39,562 nucleotides of DNA, from assembly GCA_000697355.1 (NCBI GenBank), contig JNEN01000844.1, forward strand, positions 1 through 39,562, in the 5' to 3' direction. The notes beneath the pieces were generated by a model that was not told where the DNA came from, ran no database searches, and was given only the letters and a program-made list of their open reading frames with translations. The position numbers were made by a program, and so were the translations under genes. The DNA is from Syncephalastrum monosporum B8922 (lineage: Eukaryota; Mucoromycota; Mucoromycetes; Mucorales; Syncephalastraceae). Of the stretch, positions 20,641 to 31,626 are shown piece after piece (positions within the stretch are counted from its first letter, which is position 1; each line of letters begins with the position of its first letter).

Positions 20641-23600
20641 TTAAAACGCAAAGAACTTGCCGGTGCGATAGACGACACCATCACCGCGGACGAGAAGGAT
20701 CGGCAACTTACGCTGGCCGTCTTCTTCGTCCATGACCACCGCAGGGCTAGCCAGCAGCTCCTGCAGGTCCGGCAAGGCGCATGTCATGGATTCGCGCGAC
20801 TTGTAGTCGGTGCGGGGAGACTTGACGTCGCCAAACCAGACAGCGAGATCACGCGTCATGTTTTCACCCGTCAGACTCATCATTTGGTCGGATTTGATGT
20901 GTGAAAGGACGGGGAAGGGCGTGATGGGGGCGGACGCTTCCTGTTGTTGATGGAAGGGCGAGTTAAAACCCAAGTCACCCGAGGGGGTCCAGAAGGTATA
21001 GGTGGCGCAGTCGGTGCCGACAATCGTCCACACTGCTGCGTCTGACACGTCTTCGGTCCAGCAGGCGCCGTCACCGTTGTTGTTGTCAGTGCTGCCGCGT
21101 CGCTCGGAGGATACGGAACCGCGTCGGGGAGGGTGGTGGACATCGTTGAGCGAATTGACGCGTCGACGCTGCAGCGCAGCGGCTGCTGCAGCTGACGAGG
21201 TCGGCGGCGGGGGGGGGAACTTTGGAGAGGGCTTGGCAACGTCGCAAGAGACGCGGCGCTTGCGCACAACCTTGCCTGCTGCTTCTTGGGACACGACGTG
21301 TTGGTCGGAGATGCCGCTCAGCAAGTGCTGCGCTTCCTCCCATGTTGAGGGCACCATTGGAGAAGGCGACGAACGCGAGGGGTTGGCCGCCGCTTGGGCG
21401 GGAGTCGGCTGCGAGAGGAAGGCGCGGGTGGTTGTTGTCTTGTGCATGCCGACGACATCGTTGAGACACGCGAGGTAGGTGATCGGTTGGCATGACTGGG
21501 GTAGGCTCCACTCACCCGGCAAAGAGGGGTTTGGATGATGCATGCGATAGCTTGCCTTGTTGTTGTGGGCAATCGAAGGGTCCTGGACAATTTGGAAGGC
21601 AATTTTGTGCAGCTGCGAGACGGGGTCACCGAGCACTTCATCGCCACATTCGCCGCCCGTCGTACCCGACAGGTCGTCGATGCGGTTGCCACCCAACACC
21701 ATGCTGCCTTTGTCGACCTTGCGGATAACCATGACAGGGCTGACCAGTCCAGTCGAGACGCACTGGAGAACAACGGCCTGGTTGTAGTGGATCGCAAGTG
21801 GTTGTTGGCCCATCTCTGGCTGGAGCGCAATGGCGGGGGGAGGAGGATAGTGGGGGGGGGTCGGGGGATGTTTGCGGGGCATTGTTGTGATATCGGGAGC
21901 GCGCGATGTGTCGACAATCCAAATCACAAACGGGTCCCAAGAACCCGTCCGGGCCACGAAGCAGGTTCCATTGTTGTTAGAGTTCTTATTCGGCGGACCG
22001 TTGCTCGAGACGCCGAGGTATTTCGTCGAGACCGTTTGCGAACGGATGCGGTTGAAGAGCGAGATCGTCGTACCATGATGAATGCATACTGTCACAATGT
22101 GAGACATTTGTATACACGGGTGTTACACGCATAAAAGCTTACATTCCATGTTCTTGACGCTCTGGCGCTTCTTGCTCGGCTTGCTGATCACCTTGATACC
22201 CTTTGACGCAAGCGTACCGAGCTGGAGACCATTGCCGAGCTGCATCTTGACAAGGACTTCAACACGCTTGCGCTTCTCGTCCGCGTCGTTGATGTGCAAG
22301 TGCTTAGACACACATTTTCCCGTCATGGTGGTGTCACCAGAATTGTTCACCGCTTCGGCGGCTGGGCCATCCAGCACAGCGCCATTCGAAGTATACCACT
22401 CGACCACGCCAGTCTGGCTCGTTTGCTCGCCCGAGATATGGATGGTCAGTCGTGGAGGTGCCAGTTGCTGGCCAGTGGACTGCTGGCCTTGCGGAGAGAA
22501 CGGCAACCCGGCCAGCGCGCCGCCGTCCTCATGCGTCCACCAGCAAGAGCCCATCAGAACTGTTGTCGGTGGCGGGCATAAAAATCTGAGAAAAATAAAT
22601 ACCGGTCATTGGACACATTCACAATTGGCGCAGTTTCTTTTTTGGGGGTTAAAGTTTGTCCCGGTTTAACTAGCTCACCTCTTTTCGGTACCATAGCTCT
22701 TTTGTGCAACCTTACTCGTCAAGACCATGACGGTGCGTTCGCCCGAGCCAGCAGGATCGTTGCTCAAGAGATATTGCTGAATATGCGGCCGAAGCGCGTT
22801 GGCAGAGTTAGCGCCTTGGAGCATGCGCGCTGTGACCATGCTGCTCTTAGAAAGCTTGACATCCATTGGGTACATTTTGTGCTGCTGATGCTGCTGCTGC
22901 TGGTGTGGGTGCTGATGCTGCTGCGCATGTGGATGATGATGATCAACCATATCTTCATCCTCCTCTGGAATGGCCGGGTGTTGGACTTGATACAGCCCGG
23001 AAAGTGTCATGGGAGTGATAGGTGGCGAGGGCGAGGAAGAGGACATGGATGACGTAACGGTATTTGAGGGAGACTGAGGGGGAGATGATGGCGAGAGCTT
23101 CACTTTACTGGAACGGCGACGCTGTTGCTGCTGCGGCTGCTGCTGCGGCTGCTGGTACTGATCCTGAGGCTGTGGCTGCACCCAAGGATGAGAGATGGCC
23201 GAAGGAGCGATGGTGTTGTTGTCTGCGACCGTGGTCGACGACACTTGCTGGTGCTGGAGCAGAAATTCGGCAGATGAAGCCGAAGGAGAGGGTGTCATGC
23301 CATTCAGATCGGTTGAGTCCATAAAGGACACGCCAGCTTGGAATCCCTGACCAGGGGTGTCGTCTGCATTCAGGGCATCAAGGAAACTAGGCGAGAAGAA
23401 AGAGGGCGTACTGGGCGACTGCTCAGAAGAAACATGCGGTAACGAGGTTTCGAGGCGCAAAGACATGGTGCGGCGATGAGGCATTGGCTGCTGCTGCTGC
23501 TGTGGCGTCTGGAGCGGCTCGTTGGTGCTGGACGAGCTGGACGAAGACCAAGAGGAAGGCGGCATGCCCAAAAGCTGCTGCAAATCTGTGTCAAAGCGCC

Positions 23601-23970
23601 GAATGTCATACTCTTGTTTGTAATCAAGCTCTCCAACGGCAACCGAGTGGCGCCTGGAAGCGGGGTCAGCGGCAAATTGGGAAGCACTGCCATGGGTGAC
23701 GTTGATGTTGTGGTTGTTGCCAAAATCATAACCTTGAGCCAGAATAGAATCGAGGTTCAGGTCATAGTCCGGCTGGTGGACTTGATCAAACATGTCACAA
23801 CCAGAAGAAGGCGGTAAAGGGACTTGCTGCGAAGGTGAACTCGGTGAAGAGTAGACGTAATCAGACCACGGCGTTTTGGCAACCTCGGCGCTAAAGTCCT
23901 GCTTTCTTTTGCGCGAGGTAGGCTTCTCTGAGTCGAAAGGAGCAGGTGCTGTTGTATCGATGGCAGCCAT
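20641..23970 (-). CDS. CSL (CBF1/Su(H)/Lag-1) family DNA-binding transcription factor
   Basis: Three exons (23970-22679, 22585-22143, 22088-20641) join in frame to about 1060 residues, with introns of 93 and 54 nt. The first ~370 residues are disordered, with Ser/Pro/Gln tracts and a Gln/His run. The CSL core follows: VMVLTSKVAQKSYGTEKR|FLCPPP across the first splice (the LAG1 DNA-contact motif), then LFNRIRSQTVSTKYL across the second exon/third exon region, VVSPVMVIRKVDKGSM and DPVSQLHKIAFQI of the beta-trefoil, and a C-terminal Rel-like segment (CALPDLQELLASP). The beta-trefoil carries a ~130-residue low-complexity insertion. CSL proteins bind GTG(G/A)GAA-type sites in the nucleus. Fungi have no Notch, and the fission-yeast members (Cbf11, Cbf12) act in adhesion, lipid metabolism and cell cycle. 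I cannot assign it to a fungal subclass. Confidence 0.95.
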
Positions 23971-24826
23971 GTTATCCTTTATTTTTGGAGAGAGGGAAAC
24001 AAAGAAAGAGAAAGAATAAAAGGGTATCGCCAGCGATGAACGAAGGAGAAAAAGGTGCGGGGTATGGAGACAGCGACAGCGCTTTATAAACAGACGAAAG
24101 AGAGGTCACACAAGGGCGCGCAAACGGGACGACCCCACATTTTCTAAACCAATCATGGACATCCATCATTCGCGCTAAAGTTCCTTGCCTGAAACAGGCG
24201 CTCTTCCCTTTACCCCTTTTGCTCCGTCCCCGCGCACACACATACTTAAACTCTTACACACACACACACAAGCACACACGCGGAGCCCCGGCAGGTGCGG
24301 CTGACAGCATGACGGTCCATGTCATCCTTTCATCTTTTTTTTTTTGCCCGCTTGTCTAAAATCTATCCACTCGCCCGCCACCCCCGCAATATTCCGCCTA
24401 AGAATAAGCAACTCACACTTAACCCAAAAGACATCACATCCATTTTTGTTCTTGCTCCCCCAAAACCACCTCCAACCACATGACCTTCCCAGCTGACGCA
24501 GCGAATCGTAAAAGGGCGCTCTGCTTAACGTTGCACAGCCATCACCCTGGAAGTACTGTGTTTGGTTGAAACAGAATGCTGCTTTACCTTCCCAAAACCC
24601 TGACTTGCTTATATGTGCGTCCTTCTGGCTCTCTTTATTTTCTCCTATTTCCCTGACAATACCGTTTGAAACCTTCTTTCATCTGGAAGAATACATTGGT
24701 CGATAGCGCCCTGCGGCTCTTTAAATCGATGACGCCGCAACAAGATGATCGTCAAAAACAAACACAATGTCACTTTACTGGTTCACTTTGAAGAGAAACA
24801 AAAAAAAATCAGGATATCAGTCCCAT
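23971..24826. promoter_or_regulatory. CSL promoter region and KICS2-like 3' end
   Basis: The CSL gene's promoter lies here. On the minus strand a TTTATAAAGC at 24090-24081 stands about 110 bases above the ATG and is a candidate TATA box. A CA microsatellite lies at about 24255-24280 and T/C-rich stretches follow. The right end abuts the stop of the next minus-strand gene. No coding frame is supported. Confidence 0.45.
24255..24280. repeat. CA dinucleotide microsatellite
   Basis: ACACACACACACAC with a short interrupted continuation (AGCACACACG), within the upstream region of the CSL gene. Confidence 0.85.
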
Positions 24827-26494
24827 TTATTCCATCCGCATCATGTCACCAATGACGCCCGTGCCCCGAAGCGATGTGGCGATATTGTTCATAAACGTTG
24901 CTGTGGCTGGCTCGATGTTATTATGCCGATCCAAATAAATCACGACAAGAACCACATGTTCATCAATGCGCGATAAATAATACGTGCTCGATATGCTCGC
25001 GTCAAAAAAGTGGGTTGGACCCGCTTTAGGGTCGTTGAGCTTGGTTCGCCTGCCTTGGATAATGGAGATAATATTGGGTAGATGTTCCTTTGGCGCTTTC
25101 TGAAACAGGACAAATCAGCTTGTGCGGTCGCATCGTACATTGTAGTACCTCTGGCTGGCAATAAATAAAAGGAAACGAGTGGATGCCTTGCGGGGCCTCG
25201 TATGACGTGCCTGAGCAGACATAGCCTTGAGGATAGAAAGGCACCTTTGGTGTCACCTCATAAACTAGCCCTATGGAGTGAGGACCGAATCTTTTCCGGA
25301 AAGTGCATATTCTAGACATGGTTGGGCGCGCTTGTCAGTTGTGCAACACCCCCTCGAAACGCCACACACTCAACTGTTCATGGTAGTCAATCTTGATGCC
25401 TTTCCAGAGCGACTTCTCTGGGTCATCCTCGGTCAACATGCGTTCCCGGGGAAGCAGGATGTTGGTGAAGTAGAGGGTCATTTTGGCCGTCAGGTTTTCA
25501 AAGTATTTGGTGTGCCACCGGACATGATGCGGCCATGAGTCGCCTTGCTTCTGTTTCATCGTGTGTTGTTTTAGCGTTTTATGCATCCACTGCACATGTT
25601 ACATGCCTCAATTGTGCTGCCAAAAAGAACCGCGCGCCAGGAGGAGGAGGGGCCCGCATGCTGCGCAGGCACGATTGACTTATCGATATAGTCTTGTGAC
25701 TGGCACAAGGATTTCCACTTGCCCAGATCCTGTTTGCATTGAAACAGAGACATGCATGCATCCTGAAAGGCATAGTCGGTGATAGCTTGGCAGGCTTTAA
25801 GAAGTGACTGCAGGATGCTTATTTCCTTGACAACACCTTGACCTAGCAGACCCATCTTTCCGTAATCGACGGACGTGTCGTTCTGGAGTGAGTCCAGCTC
25901 GTCCAGAATATTTTCATGAGTCATCGCTGTCTGAGCAGCAACGCCTTGGTATCTGACATAAGGTATGCAATGTGTGAGCGAATCATGATAAACAGGATGC
26001 ACATCAGCTAAAGTCAAAGGTGCAGCTACATTGAAATAAGGGTCTGGCGGACGCGGCAGAAATCTTTGAGTGCATGCAGTGTGGTCAGCAGTTCATCTGT
26101 GGCAGGTAATTGTGTATGGCTGTTGGACTCTAAAGCGGGTATCTCGCGTCCAACGTCATCTGCAAGGTAGCTGTACAACGACCCCAGAAACTTGTATTGG
26201 TTACCGTTCTGTCACTTCCTTTCATTCTTAAGCACCTACAGCGTCTTTCCTCATGAACCATTTTGGCTTCAAGAAGGACAATTGTGTATATATACTCTCA
26301 CAGTTGGTCAGCTTGACTAGAATCGCACTGAAGGGTTGATGCAGCTGTTAAATGAAGGCGTGAATCGACCTGGAATTGCAAGGCTGTTCGTGTTGAATTC
26401 CTACTCGTGAAAGACGCGTGGATATCTTGCTTGCAGCGGAATAGTCAAAAGCACCGAGTGCATTCCAGTAAGCCGTGCATAGATCGTTGTCCAT
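24827..26494 (-). CDS. KICS2: KICSTOR subunit 2 (KICS2/C12orf66)-like protein
   Basis: Eight exons (26494-26405, 26344-26240, 26190-26030, 25952-25701, 25660-25603, 25550-25375, 25311-25149, 25099-24827) sum to 425 codons plus stop; human KICS2 is about 445 residues. Segments match it in order: YWNALGAFDYSAASK at the start, ESIYTQLSFLK, FMRKDA|FLGSLYSYLADDV, VVKEISILQSLLKACQA, HVRWHTKYFENLTAKMTLYF, SYEAPQGIHSFPF, LPNIISIIQGRRTKLND, THFFDASISSTYYLSRIDEH and a C-terminal FMNNIATSL. In animals KICS2 belongs to KICSTOR, which tethers GATOR1 to lysosomes and restrains TORC1 when nutrients are low. The last exon has no ATG in frame near its start, so an ATG-based gene search would miss it. One inferred intron (25700-25661) is only 40 nt, so that junction is the least certain. 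Confidence 0.8.
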
Positions 26495-26981
26495 GAGATC
26501 AGCAGAAAAAAAAAAAAAAAAAGAACGTCGGCGTGCTAAAGCCTTTCGTTGTTCTCATGACCGGATATGCAGATCCAAAATCCACCTTTGTCCGCTTTCT
26601 GCCTTTCCCTCCTTTTTTCTTTTTGAGTCTATTCATACAAGGCCCAAGCGTCTGATACTGTAATAAACGGCAAAACATGGAATATCATTTGCGAGCAGTT
26701 GCTAACGTCATATCTATGCATGACACACGCTGGGGCCGGGTTTCGTGTTCATGTTGTATCACCCTACCCCTTTATTTTCTTTTTGCTAGACTACCCGTTC
26801 CACAGAGGAAACCGCCAAAAACACCATACGTTGAAGTACATACCACTGCATAATGGGTGGGGTGTATTTTCCATCTCTTATTCATTTGGGCGCTCAGTGC
26901 TTGCTTACCGCCTAAGGAAATAAACAGTTTCCAATTAGGCACCCTCTTGTTTTACTTTCAGAGACACCCTCAGCTTGTTTA
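26495..26981. other. Intergenic, upstream of the KICS2-like gene
   Basis: This holds the presumed promoter of the minus-strand KICS2-like gene. A run of 18 A lies at about 26505-26522. Short plus-strand frames (26475-26663, 26699-26923) have no motif and are not called. Confidence 0.5.
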
Positions 26982-27740
26982 AAACCTTCGAACATCTTTG
27001 TTATGCGAGTAACTTCATTGCTGCTGCTGCGGCGGTGATGTTGGTGCTCTGGTCATGCTGGAAGGGAGGGCTGCTGCCATGACCCAGCGCCTCTTCCATA
27101 TGCGATAAGGCGAAGTCCTCCACCGGCGTCAATATCATTCTGCCACGGGGGGCTAAACGAGAACACTCTTCCGATTCGCAGTGCGCAAGAGTCTTTGGTT
27201 GTAGCGAAGCAGACTTGTAAAGTCTAGTACTTGTCGACGGAGACGACCGCCAGCGGACCTCGACGTTCGACTTGCTTAGCATTTGAGAAGACGGCACTGC
27301 AGATCAGGTATAGCTCAGCCGCGTCTAGTTATGGTAAAAGCGGTGCTTTCGAGGGCTGCAAGTTGGATCTTGCTATCCCGCGCACGACACAGGTGTTGAA
27401 TCTTGACCACTCAAGCAAACTTTGCGTCGTTCTATCAGGTCGTATCTTTTACTATCTCTGTTCTTTTATCTAGGATCAATACGCAGCCGACGTCTTGCTC
27501 GATGGCGCAGCACGTACCAAACGGCGACACAGTGGAATAGGTACCATCATGTTAGCATGAAGGATGCGGTTTGAGGCCCGCTTTGAAAATCGAAGATAGA
27601 TTCGCACCAGATGTTGGCGTTTCAGCCACTGTAGCCATTTTGGCGTCCTCCTTATTCGTTTTTCGGACCGTCTCGACTTCACTTTTCTTTGTCAAGCCTC
27701 TGCTTCCTTCGATACTCTCCGTCCCATTCATAAACATGCC
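26982..27740 (-). pseudogene. Fanzor relic, middle and C-terminal parts
   Basis: Read on the minus strand, fragments in several frames line up with the Fanzor copy at the left edge of the window. MFMNGTESIEGSRG (27737 onward) matches IFMNGGKKYRSRG. KIQLAALESTAF...RRG matches RIPLVALGSATF...MTG. FSNAKQVERRGPLAVVSVDKY, then a stop, then TLQVC, matches FQKLKEAERCGLLVVVLVDEYYTSQVC. PWQNDIDAGGGLRLIAYGRG matches LWQRDINASRNIRRIAFNEALGRG. The decay includes stop codons, frameshifts, a Glu-to-Lys change in the VDEY motif and loss of the zinc-finger Cys. The 3' block shared with the intact copy follows at 27006-26982. It cannot encode an active nuclease. Confidence 0.72.
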
Positions 27741-28041
27741 TCAAGCAAAAAAAGTAACACCAAACACCACAAACAGTTTAAAGTCAAAGCCCATTGCTTT
27801 TAAGGGTGCAGCGCGAACTCGGGTTACGAACCTGCCAGGAGTCAGTTACGTGTGAGCATGTCAGCTGCAGGTATAACGGTTATCTCCAATGCTTACTGTG
27901 CAAAGTTTGAGGTGGGTGATAGACAGTGTGCCTGGTGCGTTCAAAGTGCATGAAGATAGAGAAGAGAGTAAAACAAAGGCTGTGAAGGGGGATCAATGGA
28001 TGGGTTGCTAGAGGTACTTTGTAGAAGCGCAGGGATCAATG
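27741..28041. other. Spacer between the two Fanzor relic parts
   Basis: About 300 bases with no recognisable coding match on either strand. It lies between the minus-strand relic and the plus-strand RuvC-I fragment, so one edge of the rearrangement must fall here or close by. Confidence 0.4.
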
Positions 28042-28335
28042 AAGCTAGCAAGCCGAAACCCGCCGCGCCAGTTCTTTACGGCCAGTATTCGCACAGATGG
28101 TTACGCGATCAACTTCATCATTGCAAGACGAGCACGAGAGGAAGGACTGCCACACCTGGAAGCAGAGGCCTTTGACAAGGACGAGCTGGAGAACGCCTTG
28201 TGAACTTTATGGGGCTGACCTGGAATTAGAAAAGATCTTGTCACCGGCAACGATCACCCTAATGCCGCCCACCAGATACGCAAGATGATCTGGCGGGTTA
28301 CAAGATGGTGACCACGCGATTACTATACTTAAAGG
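28042..28335 (+). pseudogene. Fanzor relic, RuvC-I region, opposite orientation
   Basis: One plus-strand frame reads QFFTASIRTDGYAINFIIAR, then EEGLPHLEAEAFDKDELENAL, a stop, TLWG, a stop in place of the expected Asp, PGIRKDLVTGNDHPN, AAHQIRK and, after another stop, RDYYT. Fungal Fanzors and IS607-like TnpB proteins have this 'TDGYxxxFxxAR ... DPG ... YY' order, with the DPG Asp as the RuvC-I catalytic residue. Here that Asp codon has been replaced by TGA. The piece would belong upstream of the minus-strand relic's content but lies on the other strand, suggesting an internal inversion or two separate insertions. Confidence 0.65.
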
Positions 28336-29375
28336 GTCAGAACAGCATCGTACTCGAGCCCTAAAGACGAGCCGACACCCCCTCTTTGCAATTCCATCAT
28401 TTCCGTTGATCGGCTGGCGCGTTTGCTCCCTTGGATAGCTTCTACCGTCAGGCCTTGCCACAGGTACGAATTTGGAGTACGTGGGGCAAAAGAGAGTAGA
28501 TTAAGGCAATCCTCAACAATTTTCTCTGCGATGGCAGGGAGCTTATGAAAGAAAATGCTATTCCCTTGGGTAATTTCGGCTACCACTCTGTGGACTTGGG
28601 TATCCAAGCCTGGGAATGTCTTCCTATTGCTTGCGTGCACGAGACGTCTTCAAACTGACAAGTAACACAGATCGGGCAGGCGGCGTGATGACGCTCCTCG
28701 CTTTCAGCACAGTCTGGAAATTGCGTGCCCGAAGTATATAAGAAGCCTATCAAGCACCCTTAACTCAGCGCTCGTCAGGCTTGTATTTGCTACGCAGCAC
28801 AGATCTGTCAGGGCTGTTCGCTTGTCTATCTCACTGTTAGCATCTGCTCTAAAACGTGAAGCTATGCTGGGGGCCTTGTTTACTGTCAAACACAACGCCG
28901 GCAGCCATAAAGCTTATACATCATCTATTGTTGGCCGAAACGGAAAGGGCAGAGAAAAGGATGCACACAACCAATTGTTTGCGATCATAAGGGACCAGCA
29001 AGTGAAAAAGGGGATAGCGCTCAAAAAAGTAGAAAGTCGTCATAATGCCCTGACGACAAGATGAGGTCGCACAGTGGCAGTTTTGCCAGTCGTGCCACAA
29101 ATACAAAGCGCGGGAATGATGTCATTGAACATTTTGAGATTTCTTTTCTTTTATGTATTGTATTTCTGCTTAGCCTCTTCCACTTCTCTTTCTTTTTCTT
29201 TTCTTTACTCTTTTTGCTCTTGACCTTTTCTGTTCTTTGTTTCAATTGGGAAAAGAGAACCCCGATCACTGCCTCCTCAGATTTAAGTGTTTAAATTCCC
29301 TTTTCTCTCTTTCTTTATTTCTGCATTTATACTTCCGCTCTCCCCCACCAACCCCCCGGACGACATTCTGCGCTC
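28336..29375. other. Intergenic upstream of the kinase gene, possibly more relic sequence
   Basis: A 103-codon minus-strand frame (28329-28640) has a protein-like composition (VHRVVAEITQGNSIFFHKL) and could be a Fanzor N-terminal remnant, but I see no decisive motif. A second one (28704-28895) is similar. The last ~250 bp is T/C-rich (29150-29370) and is probably the kinase promoter and 5' leader. Confidence 0.35.
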
Positions 29376-31414
29376 ATGTCGACTGTTCTCGCACAAATTA
29401 AAAACTTCATTCGAAATGGACGCAATTCCTCATCGAGTGGGAATTCCATTACTACGACGCAAGCCAAAAAATATGAAGCCGTTGCCCGCCTCGTAGAGGA
29501 AGAAAAAGAAGCCAAGAAGCGCATGCCTTCATACGAGGGCTTGGAAAAGTACAAGCTGCTTGAGAAACTCGGCGAGTACGTTCTACTTTTACTCGACACC
29601 ATGACACTGATATTCACTCTGCTCTCGCTCTTCCTTTCTTCTCCTTTTCTCATAGTGGTGCCTTCTCCAATGTGTACAAGGCCGTCCACACCGAGACAGG
29701 AGAAAAAGTGGCCGTCAAGGCTGTGCGCAAATTCGAGCTAAAAGCCCAACAGGTCCGCTTTACCCCCACATCGTGTTTCGTTCCCCGCTTCTAACCTTCA
29801 ATGACAGAGAGCAAGCGTGCTGAAGGAGGCACAGATTATGCGTACGCTCAAGCACCCGGCCATTGTTGAACTGCGTGCATTCATAGAAACGAAAGAGGTA
29901 TGGTTTTTTTTTGCGTTTTCCCGTCGCAGAAAATGCATTAGGTGTCAGACCCGGTTCTGATTGGCCATCCTTTAGTATTATTTTCTGGTTTTGGAACTTT
30001 GCGAAGGCGGTGAACTTTTCCATCAGATTGTGCGCTTGACCTACTTTAGCGAAGACCTCGCTCGCCATTGCATTGGTCAGGTCGCCGAAGCCATTCGTTA
30101 TCTCCACGAGGAAAAGGGTGTTGTGCATCGGTAAAGCCATTTGTTTACTTTATTTTTAATTTGGTATTGCTGACTCAGAATGCTCACCCGTTCTCATCAA
30201 TCTATCAGCGATATCAAGCCGGAAAATTTGCTGTTTGAGCCGATCCCTTTCAAGGAGCGCGTCCACACCTCCCCCCCGCCACTTCAGCCCGGCGACGACG
30301 AAAAAGAAGACGAAGGCGAGTTTATAGAAGGCGTCGGCGGTGGCGGAATTGGCCGTGTCAAGATTGCCGACTTTGGCCTGTCTAAGGTCATCTGGGACAA
30401 AGATACCCGAACCCCGTGCGGTACGGTGGGCTACACCGCCCCCGAGATTGTCAAGGATGAGCGCTATTCAAAATCGGTCGACATGTGGGCTCTTGGCTGC
30501 GTCCTTTATACTTTACTGTGTGGCTTCCCTCCTTTCTACGACGAGAGCATCCCGGTCTTGACGGAAAAGGTCGCCCAAGGTCAGTACACCTTTTTGAGCC
30601 CGTGGTGGGACCCGATCTCGGAGGAGGCCAAGGACCTGATTCGGAACTTGCTCTGCATTGATTCGGATAAGCGGTACACGATTGATCAGTTCTTGCATCA
30701 CCCATGGATGAAGAAGGTACTGAGAAAGAAGGAGGAAACGCGCAATTTTGTCTAGTGGACTGACATCATTGTTAGGAACGCTTGCCGACGGGTGATACCC
30801 CTGTGCATGAAGAGAAGCTCAGCACACCTGCGACTCCCGCTGCAGATGTGATGGACTCGCCCTCAGAGCGTCGTCGCGATGTGTTCTCGGGTCTGAACGC
30901 CATGAAGGAAGTCTTTGACGTGTCGTACGCCGTCCACCGCATGGCTGAGGAACGCGCGCGCCGCAAAGATTTACGACGACGTCAACGCGAGGGTCAGGCC
31001 AGTGTATTCCCCAACTCGCTCACCAACTACTACAGCGACGAAGAAGAGGATGAGGATGAAGACGACGAGGAAGAGGATGAAGAGGGTGTGGTCGTGCAAC
31101 AAGGGGCTGAAAAACTGCAACCGCCCCAAGATTACAACCGTGGTGTAATGGAGCATACCCGCGAAGCAATGGAACGCGCCAAGTTGAGCAACCACAACGA
31201 CAGTCTCCCGAGCAAGATGATCCAAAAGCTGCAACGTGATCGCGTCGACCAGCAGCAGGCCCATGCAGAAAAGAAGAAGACGGAACGTAGCATTCGCAAC
31301 AAGGCACCCATTAAGCCTACCAAAACTGCGGGCATACCGTCATTTGAGCTCAACATGGATAATGCCACCCTTCTGGGCCGACGAAAGCATCATGTCAAGG
31401 AAGACGAAGCCTAA
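29376..31414 (+). CDS. CAMK-family Ser/Thr protein kinase, Rck2/Srk1 (MAPKAP kinase-like) type
   Basis: Six exons (29376-29575, 29656-29752, 29808-29897, 29976-30130, 30209-30716, 30776-31414) join in frame to 562 residues. The kinase domain is about 59-349: [13 protein letters not shown] (Gly loop across the first splice), VAVK Lys, [13 protein letters not shown] (C-helix Glu), [12 protein letters not shown] (catalytic loop across a splice), [20 protein letters not shown] and [20 protein letters not shown]. The segment [18 protein letters not shown] plus [13 protein letters not shown] is typical of yeast Rck2 and fission-yeast Srk1, kinases activated by the Hog1/Sty1 stress MAP kinase. An unusual ~40-residue acidic, Gly-rich insertion separates the catalytic loop from DFG. 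The C-terminal third has a long Asp/Glu run. Stress signalling is inferred from the family. Confidence 0.93.
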
Positions 31415-31626
31415 GTACGGTTCTTTTTTTTTTCTTCTTGTTTTCGCATGCCTATACATACCTGCCCATATATTATCCATTTTCTACTTTCCCAACCCCT
31501 CTACATACACACTTGCCCCATTCGTATACACATGCACCTACACAACGTCACACAGCATCATCACCCACGCAAACTTCCTTCCATTGAGATATTCTTTCTT
31601 GTATATAAACTATATCACATGTTTGC

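Noticed and set aside
25571..25640. Reading the exon through VLFGSTIEACNMCSG in the KICS2-like gene
   Set aside because: The homology to KICS2 fits better in the neighbouring frame (FFLAAQLRH) spliced at GCAT|GTAACA to KQGDSWPHH, which also keeps the total in frame.
26370..26404. A 35-nt first intron in the KICS2-like gene
   Set aside because: Using the next acceptor (TTTAACAG, 60-nt intron) gives a normal length and a downstream exon that matches KICS2 (ESIYTQLSFLK...FMRKDA).
28329..28640. 103-codon minus-strand frame as the Fanzor N-terminus
   Set aside because: Some resemblance (VHRVVAEITQGNS) but no diagnostic motif; left as unassigned sequence.
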